Shown: one piece after another, positions 1 through 5,703 of the stretch | Layout: every line of letters begins with the position of its first letter | Position numbering within the stretch: the first letter of the stretch is position 1 | Source of the DNA: Bacteroidetes bacterium QS_8_64_10 | GTDB taxonomy: Bacteria > Bacteroidota > Rhodothermia > Rhodothermales > Salinibacteraceae | DNA length: 7,130 nucleotides | Assembly: GCA_003022505.1 (NCBI GenBank) | Contig: PXTQ01000086.1 | Span: 1 to 7,130, forward strand | Direction of reading: 5' to 3' | Notes under the pieces: generated by a model | Told to the model about the DNA's origin: nothing | The model's database searches: none | The model's input: the letters and a program-made list of their open reading frames with translations, nothing else | Position numbers and translations under genes: made by a program

Positions 1-135
1 CAAAAGTCCGAGCCGATCAAGATTCTGGGGGACGGTGAGATCGACGCGGCGCTCGACGTGCAGGTGCACGCCTTCAGCGACTCCGCGCGAGAAAAGATCG
101 AGGAAGCCGGTGGCACCGCAAGCGTCATCGAGTGA
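1..135 (+). CDS. rplO: 50S ribosomal protein L15, C-terminal end (partial)
   Basis: The first 44 codons are open in frame 1 and stop at TGA 133-135; the start lies outside the window. The visible residues end in an L15-like tail with the block [21 protein letters not shown], in which the beta-strand VQVHAFS and the helix [11 protein letters not shown] are typical of the L15 C-terminus. L15 is a late-assembling protein of the large subunit. Its position directly before secY matches the conserved spc operon order rplO-secY. The identification rests on this short tail plus context, so it is confident but not independent of synteny. Confidence 0.9.
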   Translation, partial: QKSEPIKILGDGEIDAALDVQVHAFSDSAREKIEEAGGTASVIE

Positions 136-198
136 TTTTTGGTCCTCGATCTTTTCGCTGAAAAGTCGAAAGCTGGCAATTAGCAAACGAGGTACGAC

Positions 199-1521
199 AT
201 GGCCGGACTGGCCGAGAGTATTCGCAACATCTGGACGGTCGAGGAGCTGCGCCGCCGCATTTTGTATACGCTGGGCCTGTTGGTCGTCTACCGCATCGGC
301 GCGTACGTGACGCTCCCCGGCGTAGACGCCGAGATTCTGGCGCAGGCGACGCAGCAGCAGAGCGACAACAACCTGTTCGGCTTCCTCAACATGTTCGTGG
401 GCGGGGCCTTCCGGCAGGCCGGCATCTTTGCGTTGGGCATCATGCCCTACATTACGGCCTCCATCATCATCCAGCTGCTGGGCGCGGTAGTGCCGTACTT
501 TCAGAAGCTCCAGCGCGAGGGCGAGGAGGGGCGCCGTAAGATCACGCAGCTCACGCGCTACGGCACCGTCGGCATCACGGCGCTTCAGTCCATCGGGTTC
601 GCCATCAACCTGCGCTACGGCGCGACGGGTGACGCTATCGTCATTCCGTACTGGTCGTTTATGATATCGAGCGTGGTGGTGCTTACGGCGGGCACCGTCT
701 TCGTGATGTGGCTGGGCGAGCAGATATCAGAGAACGGGATCGGCAACGGCATCTCGCTCATCATCATGATCAGCATCATCGCCTTCCTGCCGCAGTCGCT
801 GTTGCAGGAGTTTCAGTTGTCGGCCAACCTGTTTACTTTCATGCTCGAAGTCGGCATCCTGCTGGTCGTGATTGCGTTTGTAATTCTCGTCTCGCAGGGG
901 ATGCGCCGCATTCCGGTGCAGTACGCCAAGCGCGTGGTGGGTCGCAAGGTGCGCGGCGGCACCACGCAGTACCTGCCGCTCCGCGTTAACGCCGCCGGCG
1001 TCATGCCCATCATCTTCGCGCAGTCCATCATGTTCGTGCCGGCGACCGTCGCGCAGTTCTTTCCGGGCAGCACCTTCTTGCAAAAGTACGGGAGCTGGTT
1101 TTCCAATCCGACGACATGGGCCTATGCGGTCGTCTTCTTCTTCATCTGCGTCTTCTTCACGTATTTCTACACGGCCATCACCGTGAATCCGAAAGAGATG
1201 GCCGACACGATGAAGCGGCAAGGCGGCTTCATTCCGGGCGTGCGACCGGGGCGGCAGACGAGCGAGTTTATCGACAACATCCTGACGCGCATCACGCTGC
1301 CGGGGTCGATCTTCCTGGGCTTTGTGGCGATCCTGCCCACGTTTGCGATGCAGGCGGGCGTCTCGCAGGGCTTCGCCATGTTCTACGGCGGCACGAGCCT
1401 GCTCATTCTGGTGCAGGTGACGCTCGACACCCTGCAACAGATTGAAAGCCACCTGCTGATGCGCCACTACGACGGCTTCATGAAAGGCGGCGAGCAGATG
1501 AAGGGACGGCAGATGATGTAA
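199..1521 (+). CDS. secY: Protein translocase subunit SecY
   Basis: The 440-residue product is the usual length for SecY, the channel-forming subunit of the SecYEG translocon in the inner membrane. Ten hydrophobic segments are visible at roughly residues 21-38, 71-98, 118-136, 151-175, 183-198, 213-235, 267-288, 307-328, 366-386 and 393-415. Family landmarks include FALGIMPYITASIIIQLLG (78-96), the cytoplasmic loop RRIPVQYAKRVVGRK (236-250), LPLRVNAAGVMPIIFAQS (259-276), the C5 loop GGFIPGVRPG (342-351) and the tail LLMRHYDGFMK (419-429). No gap was seen against the family. A GAGG stretch at 189-192 lies six bases before the ATG and supports this start. The 63-nt gap after rplO fits co-transcription. 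Confidence 0.98.
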   Translation: MAGLAESIRNIWTVEELRRRILYTLGLLVVYRIGAYVTLPGVDAEILAQATQQQSDNNLFGFLNMFVGGAFRQAGIFALGIMPYITASIIIQLLGAVVPYFQKLQREGEEGRRKITQLTRYGTVGITALQSIGFAINLRYGATGDAIVIPYWSFMISSVVVLTAGTVFVMWLGEQISENGIGNGISLIIMISIIAFLPQSLLQEFQLSANLFTFMLEVGILLVVIAFVILVSQGMRRIPVQYAKRVVGRKVRGGTTQYLPLRVNAAGVMPIIFAQSIMFVPATVAQFFPGSTFLQKYGSWFSNPTTWAYAVVFFFICVFFTYFYTAITVNPKEMADTMKRQGGFIPGVRPGRQTSEFIDNILTRITLPGSIFLGFVAILPTFAMQAGVSQGFAMFYGGTSLLILVQVTLDTLQQIESHLLMRHYDGFMKGGEQMKGRQMM

Positions 1522-1550
1522 CGCCTTCGGCGTGGGGGTGGGGCGTGTAT

Positions 1551-1570
1551 ATGTGTGAAAGTGAGTACGC
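1551..1570 (+). repeat. 20-bp repeat, copy 1 (secY-map spacer)
   Basis: The 20-mer ATGTGTGAAAGTGAGTACGC is matched at 17 of 20 positions, in the same orientation, by 6291-6310 downstream of rplQ. Both copies lie shortly after the end of a gene. I do not recognise the element. A chance match of this length between two short spacers is unlikely but not excluded. Confidence 0.5.
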
Positions 1571-1600
1571 CCGCCAATTTTCCACAGTTGCCAGTATGAA

Positions 1601-1651
1601 GGCGTAAAACGTGAAACGTAAAGCGTAAGAGGGCTCGCTTACGCATCACGT
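1601..1651. repeat. Phased heptamer repeat with inverted partner, spacer copy A
   Basis: Four consecutive 7-bp units of the form RRCGTRA run from 1601 to 1628. The last unit overlaps the left arm GCGTAAG (1623-1629), whose exact inverted partner CTTACGC is at 1638-1644 with an 8-nt loop. Farther out, ACGTGA (1609-1614) is mirrored by TCACGT (1646-1651), so the whole block is an imperfect palindrome. No T-tract follows, so it is not a classical terminator. The 10-mer GCGTAAAACG (1602-1611) recurs at 2747-2756 and 3399-3408. Confidence 0.7.
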
Positions 1652-1692
1652 GGTGAAAAAAGGCGAAAAGGACGAAAACCAGACGTTGCTGA

Positions 1693-2458
1693 ATGGAAAG
1701 TATGGTTCACTTAAAGAGCAACCGGGAAATCAACCTGATGCGTGAGAGCGCGGACCTGGTAAGCCGCACGCTGGCGGAGTTGGGCCGGCGCGTGGAGCCG
1801 GGCGTGAGCCTGTTGGATCTGGACGCCGCCGCCGAAGAGTTTATTCGATCCGAGGGCGGCGACCCGGCCTTCAAGGGACACGAGGCGGGCGACGGCAACA
1901 CCTATCCGGCCACGCTCTGCACGTCCGTGAATGACGGCGTGGTGCACTGCATCCCGACGGAGTATAAGCTCCGCGAGGGCGACCTGTTGTCGATAGATGT
2001 GGGTGTCTTTCTGAACGGCTACGTAGGCGACATGGCATACACGTTCGCTGTGGGCGAATTGGCGGACGAAGACGCCGCGCTCTGCCGCGTGACGTATGAG
2101 TCGCTGCACAAGGGCATGGAGCAGGCCGTGGCGGGCAACTACACCGGCGACGTGGGCCACGCCGTCGAGACGCACTGCCGGGGCTACGGCGTCGTCGAGG
2201 GCCTGTGCGGCCACGGCGTCGGGCGCGAGCTGTGGGAGGACCCGCAGGTGCCCAACGTCGGTGAGCCGGGGTAACCGGGGCGGCGCGGCGGTGCACACCG
2301 ATGACGACGGCTGGAGCGTGCGCACCGCCGACGGCTCGAACTCCGCGCACTACGAACACATGCTCGTCGTTGAGGAGGGAGAGCCGCTCGTTTTGAGCAC
2401 GTTCGACTACGTAGAAGACACTATCGACGTACCTTACGAACAACCGATCCCAGCGTAA
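1693..2458 (+). pseudogene. map: Methionine aminopeptidase type I, disrupted by internal deletion and frameshift
   Basis: MetAP removes the initiator Met from nascent proteins using a two-metal site. The first frame (1693-2274, 193 aa; ATG 1702 is an alternative start) has the family N-terminus HLKSNREINLMRESADLV, then H85 in VVHCIP, metal ligands D102 (IDVG) and D113 (GDMAY), and H174 in CGHGVG, equivalent to E. coli H79, D97, D108 and H171. It stops at TAA 2272-2274. The protein resumes one base later in the +1 frame with NRGGAAVHTDDDGWSV and the YEHM block that holds the last ligand (E. coli E235), ending at 2456-2458. The stretch expected between PNVGEPG and NRGG, including the IEP ligand glutamate (E. 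coli E204), is missing: about 50-53 nt. W181 stands where E. coli has H178. The observed reading frame cannot make an active enzyme, unless the deletion is a sequence error. Confidence 0.88.
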
Positions 2459-2676
2459 TGGCCAAAGAAGAAGCCATCGAAAAAGACGGTGAGGTGCTCG
2501 AAGCCTTGCCGAACGCACAATTTCGCGTGGAACTGGAAAACGGGAAAGAGATTCTCGGCCTGCTTTCCGGCAAAATGCGCATGAACTACATCAAGATCCT
2601 GCCGGGCGACCGCGTGAAGGTCGAGATTTCGCCCTACGACCTCTCGAAGGGGCGCATCGTGTACCGGTACAAGTGA
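2458..2676 (+). CDS. infA: Translation initiation factor IF-1
   Basis: The 72-residue product has the exact usual length of IF1, the small OB-fold protein that binds the ribosomal A site during initiation. Diagnostic blocks are [15 protein letters not shown] (15-29), [15 protein letters not shown] (37-51) and the C-terminal [15 protein letters not shown]. The start codon shares its A with the TAA that ends the C-terminal frame of map (TAATG, 2456-2460), an arrangement that suggests translational coupling. Because map stops early in this sequence, ribosomes would reach that junction only if the frame is intact or if they start afresh at infA. No strong Shine-Dalgarno is visible upstream. Confidence 0.98.
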   Translation: MAKEEAIEKDGEVLEALPNAQFRVELENGKEILGLLSGKMRMNYIKILPGDRVKVEISPYDLSKGRIVYRYK

Positions 2677-2736
2677 CAGTGCGTTTATAACCGTTCAGGT
2701 TAGTTTGAGCCGATGTTGCTTTCCGCACGGGAACGC

Positions 2737-2792
2737 AAAACGTATTGCGTAAAACGTAAAAAGAAGGCACCCTTGCGTATCACGCATTACGC
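2737..2792. repeat. Phased heptamer repeat with inverted partner, spacer copy B
   Basis: AAAACGTA occurs at 2737-2744 and 2751-2758, 14 bp (two heptamers) apart. The heptamers TGCGTAA (2746-2752) and AACGTAA (2753-2759) are adjacent. The inverted partner TTACGC lies at 2787-2792 and mirrors GCGTAA at 2747-2752. The block shares the 10-mer GCGTAAAACG with copies A and C. It lies in the position where rpmJ is normally encoded. Confidence 0.65.
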
Positions 2793-2886
2793 GAGTTCGG
2801 ATGAGCAAGACAGCTGAAGCAGGCAACCTTGATTAGGTCCGCCAGACACGTACCGCCTGCTCCTACAACCAACTTTCATCGAACCT

Positions 2887-2920
2887 GCGCGCTACGCGCC
2901 CGTTCATACGGGTTGCGCGC
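2887..2920 (+). other. GC-rich hairpin in the leader of rpsM
   Basis: CCCGT (2899-2903) pairs with ACGGG (2908-2912) around a TCAT loop. The stem can be extended by CGC (2895-2897) against GCG (2915-2917) with one G-U pair and one bulge, and an alternative outer stem pairs GCGCGC at 2887-2892 with GCGCGC at 2915-2920. There is no T-tract, so it is unlikely to be an intrinsic terminator. It ends about 31 nt before the rpsM start. In E. coli the corresponding leader carries the S4 autoregulation site; whether this hairpin serves a like role is inference. Confidence 0.4.
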
Positions 2921-2951
2921 GAACTCCAACAACCCACCGCAATGACCTTTT

Positions 2952-3335
2952 ATGCCTCGTATTGCCGGAGTAGACGTACCCGACTACAAGCGCGGCGAGA
3001 TCGCGCTGACTGACATTTACGGCGTCGGACAGTCGCGCGCCAACGAGATCTTGGAGCGCGCCGAGATTGACGTAGATGAGCACCCTGGTGATTGGAGCGA
3101 GGGCCAGACGCGCCGCGTGCGCCGCATCGTGGAAGACGATTACAAGGTAGAGGGCCAGCTCCGCACGGAGGAGCAGATGAACATCAAGCGCCTCAAGGAC
3201 ATCGGTTGCTACCGAGGCCTGCGCCACCGCAAGGGCCTGCCCGTCCGAGGGCAGCGCACGCGCACAAACGCTCGCACGCGGAAGGGCAAGAAAAAGACGG
3301 TGGCGGGCAAGAAGCGCTCGCCCCAGAAGAAGTGA
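2952..3335 (+). CDS. rpsM: 30S ribosomal protein S13
   Basis: The 127-residue product matches S13, which sits in the head of the small subunit and contacts the P-site tRNA and the intersubunit bridges. It begins [19 protein letters not shown], has the helix-two-turn-helix region [14 protein letters not shown] (22-35), the block [20 protein letters not shown] (76-95) and the basic C-terminal tail [20 protein letters not shown] that reaches toward the tRNA. It is slightly longer than the E. coli protein because of its lysine-rich C-terminus. The start is fixed by the conserved PRIAGVD N-terminus; no clear Shine-Dalgarno precedes it. A 275-nt spacer precedes this gene, unusually wide for the cluster. 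Confidence 0.98.
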   Translation: MPRIAGVDVPDYKRGEIALTDIYGVGQSRANEILERAEIDVDEHPGDWSEGQTRRVRRIVEDDYKVEGQLRTEEQMNIKRLKDIGCYRGLRHRKGLPVRGQRTRTNARTRKGKKKTVAGKKRSPQKK

Positions 3336-3392
3336 TTCGGACGGCAGACCGCCAGCGATGGGGACGACGGTTTCTTGCGCGAGGCTGAAAAT

Positions 3393-3427
3393 CGTAATGC
3401 GTAAAACGGCCTCCGTTACGCAATACG
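3393..3427. repeat. Imperfect palindrome, spacer copy C
   Basis: TGCGTAA (3398-3404) is exactly mirrored by TTACGCA (3416-3422). CGG (3407-3409) pairs with CCG (3413-3415) around a CCT loop, leaving a two-base AA bulge. The outer arms CGTA (3393-3396) and TACG (3424-3427) also match. The left arm contains the shared 10-mer GCGTAAAACG (3399-3408). It is the most compact of the three related spacer elements and would form a hairpin in the mRNA between rpsM and rpsK. Confidence 0.72.
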
Positions 3428-3496
3428 TCTGCTTATCAGAAAAGCGAGAAGAGAGCAGTTACGCCAAAAACGACTTTCAACGCAAACGGAGAAAAC

Positions 3497-3892
3497 ATGG
3501 CCGACGATAAAAGGAGAAAGCGCAAGCGCAAAAAAAACGTCGTTGTCGAATCGAACGGCAAGGCGTTTGTCAAGGCGACTTACAACAACGTCATCGTGAC
3601 GCTCACGGACCAGTATGGCAACTGCATCGCGTGGTCGTCGAGCGGGTCGGAGGGCTTTAAGGGGAGCCGCAAGAACACGCCCTACGCGGCGCAGACGGCA
3701 GCGACCGCAGCCGCGAAAGAGGCGCACGAGTTGGGCCTGGAGCGTGTGGACGTGTTCGTGAAGGGGGCCGGCTCCGGGCGCGAGTCCGCGATTCGCGGCC
3801 TGTCCGGCGCGGGCCTCGACGTGGCTTCCATCCGCGACGTGACGCCCGTTCCGCACAACGGATGCCGCCCGCCCAAGCGCCGGCGCGTCTGA
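3497..3892 (+). CDS. rpsK: 30S ribosomal protein S11
   Basis: The 131-residue product is S11, a platform protein of the small subunit near the mRNA exit region. A lysine/arginine-rich start (residues 4-13) is followed by the core [16 protein letters not shown] (28-43), [16 protein letters not shown] (54-69), [15 protein letters not shown] (88-102) and the nearly invariant C-terminus [18 protein letters not shown]. Family length is about 129, so it is full length. GGAG at 3488-3491 lies five bases before the ATG and agrees with this start. It is separated from rpsM by 161 nt containing palindrome copy C. Confidence 0.98.
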   Translation: MADDKRRKRKRKKNVVVESNGKAFVKATYNNVIVTLTDQYGNCIAWSSSGSEGFKGSRKNTPYAAQTAATAAAKEAHELGLERVDVFVKGAGSGRESAIRGLSGAGLDVASIRDVTPVPHNGCRPPKRRRV

Positions 3893-3901
3893 CCGATTGT
3901 T

Positions 3902-3934
3902 GAGTTGCGATTTTCGATTTCCGAATCGCAATTC
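3902..3934 (+). other. Hairpin between rpsK and rpsD
   Basis: GAGTTGCGATT (3902-3912) pairs with AATCGCAATTC (3924-3934), giving an 11-bp stem with one G-U pair and an 11-nt loop that itself repeats TCGATT. No T-run follows, so termination is unlikely. It begins ten bases after the rpsK stop. It could be a transcript-stabilising or processing structure, or simply part of the low-complexity repeat that fills this spacer. Confidence 0.55.
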
Positions 3935-3942
3935 GACCCGGC

Positions 3943-3979
3943 GACAATCGACCTTCGACAATCGACCTTCGACAATCGA
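3943..3979 (+). repeat. 14-bp tandem repeat directly before rpsD
   Basis: The unit GACAATCGACCTTC occurs at 3943-3956 and 3957-3970, followed by a partial third copy GACAATCGA at 3971-3979. The copies are identical. The array ends three bases before the rpsD ATG, so it occupies the place where a ribosome binding site would be. No Shine-Dalgarno is visible there. Confidence 0.9.
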
Positions 3980-3982
3980 AAC

Positions 3983-4585
3983 ATGGCACGATACCGAGGA
4001 CCCAAGCAAAAAGTGGCGCGTCGTTTCGGCGAACCGATCTACGGGCCGAGCAAGGCCCTCGAACGGAAGTCGTACCCGCCCGGTCAGCACGGGCGCGGCG
4101 GGCGGCGGCGCGAAAGCGAGTACGCCGAGCAGCTTAAGGAGAAGCAGAAGGCGAAGTATACCTACGGTCTGCTCGAACAGCAATTCGGCAACCTCTTTGA
4201 GAAGGCCACGCGCCAGAAAGGCGTCACCGGCGAGATCCTGCTCAAGCTGCTCGAAGCGCGCCTCGACAACGTGGTCTTCCGCATGGGGTTTGGTCGCACG
4301 CGCCGGCAGGCCCGCCAGTTCGTCAACCACGGTCACATCCTGCAGGGCGAGCGCGTCGTAGACATCCCCTCGGCGCAGGTGAAGCCGGGCGACGTGGTGG
4401 CCGTGCGCCCCAAAAGCCGCAACCTCGACGTCGTGCAAGACAACGTGAGTCGCGGACGCCCGCGCTTCGCCTGGATCGAGGTCGATCAGGAGAAGCGGCA
4501 GGGCAAGTTCCTGGACTATCCGAGCCGGGAAGACATTCCTGAAAACATCCGCGAGCAACTCATCGTCGAGTTGTACTCCAAGTAA
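3983..4585 (+). CDS. rpsD: 30S ribosomal protein S4
   Basis: The 200-residue product is S4, a primary 16S rRNA-binding protein that nucleates assembly of the body and, in several bacteria, represses its own operon. It starts MARYRGPKQKVARRFGE, has YPPGQHGRGGRRR (about 36-48) and a KQKAKYTYGLLEQQFGNLF block, then the S4 RNA-binding domain at about 93-155 (LDNVVFRMGFGRTRRQARQF, VNHGHI, VKPGDVV), and ends EDIPENIREQLIVELYSK. The N-terminal zinc-binding cysteines of the Cys-containing S4 form are absent, so it is the zinc-free type. An in-frame ATG at 3905 would add 26 residues, but these are encoded by the spacer hairpin and tandem repeat, so 3983 is the start. Confidence 0.98.
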   Translation: MARYRGPKQKVARRFGEPIYGPSKALERKSYPPGQHGRGGRRRESEYAEQLKEKQKAKYTYGLLEQQFGNLFEKATRQKGVTGEILLKLLEARLDNVVFRMGFGRTRRQARQFVNHGHILQGERVVDIPSAQVKPGDVVAVRPKSRNLDVVQDNVSRGRPRFAWIEVDQEKRQGKFLDYPSREDIPENIREQLIVELYSK

Positions 4586-4586
4586 A

Positions 4587-4629
4587 GGACGCGCCGCCGG
4601 GTCGCGTTCGCCGGAGCACGCGCGCGTGC
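4587..4629 (+). other. Two GC-rich hairpins in the rpsD-rpoA spacer
   Basis: GGACGCG (4587-4593) pairs with CGCGTTC (4603-4609), a 7-bp stem with one G-U pair and a 9-nt loop, starting two bases after the rpsD stop. It is followed by a perfect 14-bp palindrome, GCACGCG/CGCGTGC, at 4616-4629. The remaining 44 nt up to rpoA are AT-richer and contain no T-tract terminator and no evident Shine-Dalgarno. The role is unknown; processing or tuning of alpha expression is possible but inferred. Confidence 0.45.
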
Positions 4630-4673
4630 GAATCGAGATATCTTTCGCTCATTATCCAACCTGTCTTTAGCTG

Positions 4674-5609
4674 ATGGAAGCAACCAACATCAATCACGGG
4701 CTTCAGATGCCGGAAGGCGTCCAGATGAAGGACGCCACCGAGACGTTCGGCCGCTTCGTCATCCAGCCGTTGGAGCGTGGATTCGGCGTGACCATCGGCA
4801 ACGCGTTGCGCCGCGTACTGCTCTCCTCGATGCGTGGCGTAGCCATCACGGCCATCAAAATCGACGGCGTGCAGCACGAGTTTTCGACCGTCGAGGGCAT
4901 CACCGAAGACGTGGCCGACATTATCTTGAACCTGAAAGGCGTTCGCCTCAAGTCGGGCGAAGGAGCCGACGAAGAAGGTGCCGTGGCGCTCTCGCTGGAA
5001 GGTCCCGGCGAGTGGACGGCGAGCGACATTGAGGAGGTCAGCAGCGACTACGAGGTGCTCAATCCAGACCACCACATCGCTACATTGTCCGAAAACGTGG
5101 AGGTCAATGTGGAGCTGCGCATCGGCACGGGGCGCGGCTACATCGATGCCGACGAGAACAAGGACGACGACGATCCCATCGGCGTCATTCCCATCGACTC
5201 TATCTTCACGCCCATCAAGAACGTGAGCTACAACATCACGCCGGAGGAGGCGCTCTCGCAGGGAGCCAACATCATGCGGGAGCACGTCAACTTCTTCATC
5301 AAGATGGACGAGGAGCCGGAGCCGACCGAGGAGGAGAAAGAGGTGGACGCCGAGGTGCAGCGCATCCGCGAGCTTCTGGCGCAGCCCGTCGACGAACTCG
5401 ACCTCTCGGTGCGCTCGCACAACTGCCTGAAGGCCGCCAACATTCAGGACATCGGCGAGCTGGTGCGCCGCGAGGAGAACGAGATGCTCAAGTTCCGCAA
5501 CTTCGGGCGCAAGTCGCTCCAGGAACTTGTGGCCGTGCTCAACGACCGGGGCCTGAGCTTCGGGATGGACGTAGAGAAATACCTCGAAGAGCAAAAGCGC
5601 TCGGTCTGA
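4674..5609 (+). CDS. rpoA: RNA polymerase subunit alpha, with internal in-frame gap
   Basis: Alpha dimerises to start RNA polymerase assembly and contacts promoter DNA and activators through its C-terminal domain. The 311-residue product has the N-terminal block QPLERGFGVTIGNALRRVLL (31-50), IDGVQHEFSTVEGI (63-76) and PIDSIFTPIKNVSY (173-186), an acidic linker (about 211-228), and a complete C-terminal domain (about 236-311) with VRSHNCLKAANI, where R247 matches E. coli R265, and FGRKSL (277-282). Family length is about 330. The shortfall is one gap: after YN (186-187) the sequence jumps to ITPEEAL (188-194), whereas E. coli has 24 more residues (V187-T210) between the equivalent points. That lost piece holds two beta-strands of the dimerisation subdomain and E. 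coli R191. The junction is at 5232-5238. The rest of the protein looks conserved. Confidence 0.93.
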   Translation: MEATNINHGLQMPEGVQMKDATETFGRFVIQPLERGFGVTIGNALRRVLLSSMRGVAITAIKIDGVQHEFSTVEGITEDVADIILNLKGVRLKSGEGADEEGAVALSLEGPGEWTASDIEEVSSDYEVLNPDHHIATLSENVEVNVELRIGTGRGYIDADENKDDDDPIGVIPIDSIFTPIKNVSYNITPEEALSQGANIMREHVNFFIKMDEEPEPTEEEKEVDAEVQRIRELLAQPVDELDLSVRSHNCLKAANIQDIGELVRREENEMLKFRNFGRKSLQELVAVLNDRGLSFGMDVEKYLEEQKRSV

Positions 5610-5613
5610 TTCA

Positions 5614-5637
5614 GTTGCAGGTTGGCAGGTTGGCAAG
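5614..5637 (+). repeat. GTTGGCAG octamer tandem after rpoA
   Basis: Three successive near-copies, GTTGCAG (5614-5620), GTTGGCAG (5621-5628) and GTTGGCAAG (5629-5637), begin four bases after the rpoA stop. The third copy runs into the left arm of the inverted repeat at 5633-5689. Confidence 0.8.
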
Positions 5638-5689
5638 TTACAAGCTGTCTCTCCTGTCAGACCTGCAATCTTGTCAACTTGTAACTTGC
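5633..5689. repeat. Perfect 12-bp inverted repeat before rplQ
   Basis: GCAAGTTACAAG (5633-5644) is an exact reverse complement of CTTGTAACTTGC (5678-5689), with 33 nt between the arms. A second complementary pair, TTGCAGGT (5615-5622) and ACCTGCAA (5661-5668), crosses the first rather than nesting inside it, so both could pair together only as a pseudoknot. The right arm ends 14 nt before the rplQ ATG. No T-tract follows. Function unknown. Confidence 0.75.
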
Positions 5690-5703
5690 AAACTTTGTAG
5701 GTC

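Noticed and set aside
151..165. CTTTTC-GCT-GAAAAG hairpin between rplO and secY as a terminator
   Set aside because: The stem is short and AT-rich, no T-tract follows, and secY lies directly downstream in the same operon.
1521..1547. Small hairpin after the secY stop followed by a G-rich stretch, as terminator or G-quadruplex
   Set aside because: The stem is only 5 bp with no T-run, and there are only two long G-runs, too few for a quadruplex.
2713..2817. 34-residue basic open frame in the infA-rpsM spacer, as a candidate L36
   Set aside because: It has a single cysteine, no CxxC...C...H zinc pattern and no L36-like N-terminus; most of it is encoded by repeat copy B.
3943..3979. 14-bp array as a CRISPR
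   Set aside because: The units are directly adjacent with no unique spacers and are far too short.
3905..3982. N-terminal extension of S4 from the upstream in-frame ATG
   Set aside because: The 26 extra residues come from the hairpin and 14-bp tandem; S4 proteins begin MARYxGPK, matching the ATG at 3983.
3416..4558. Long minus-strand open frame opposite rpsK and rpsD
   Set aside because: It mirrors conserved genes in GC-rich DNA, crosses spacers with repeats and resembles no family; a typical antisense shadow.
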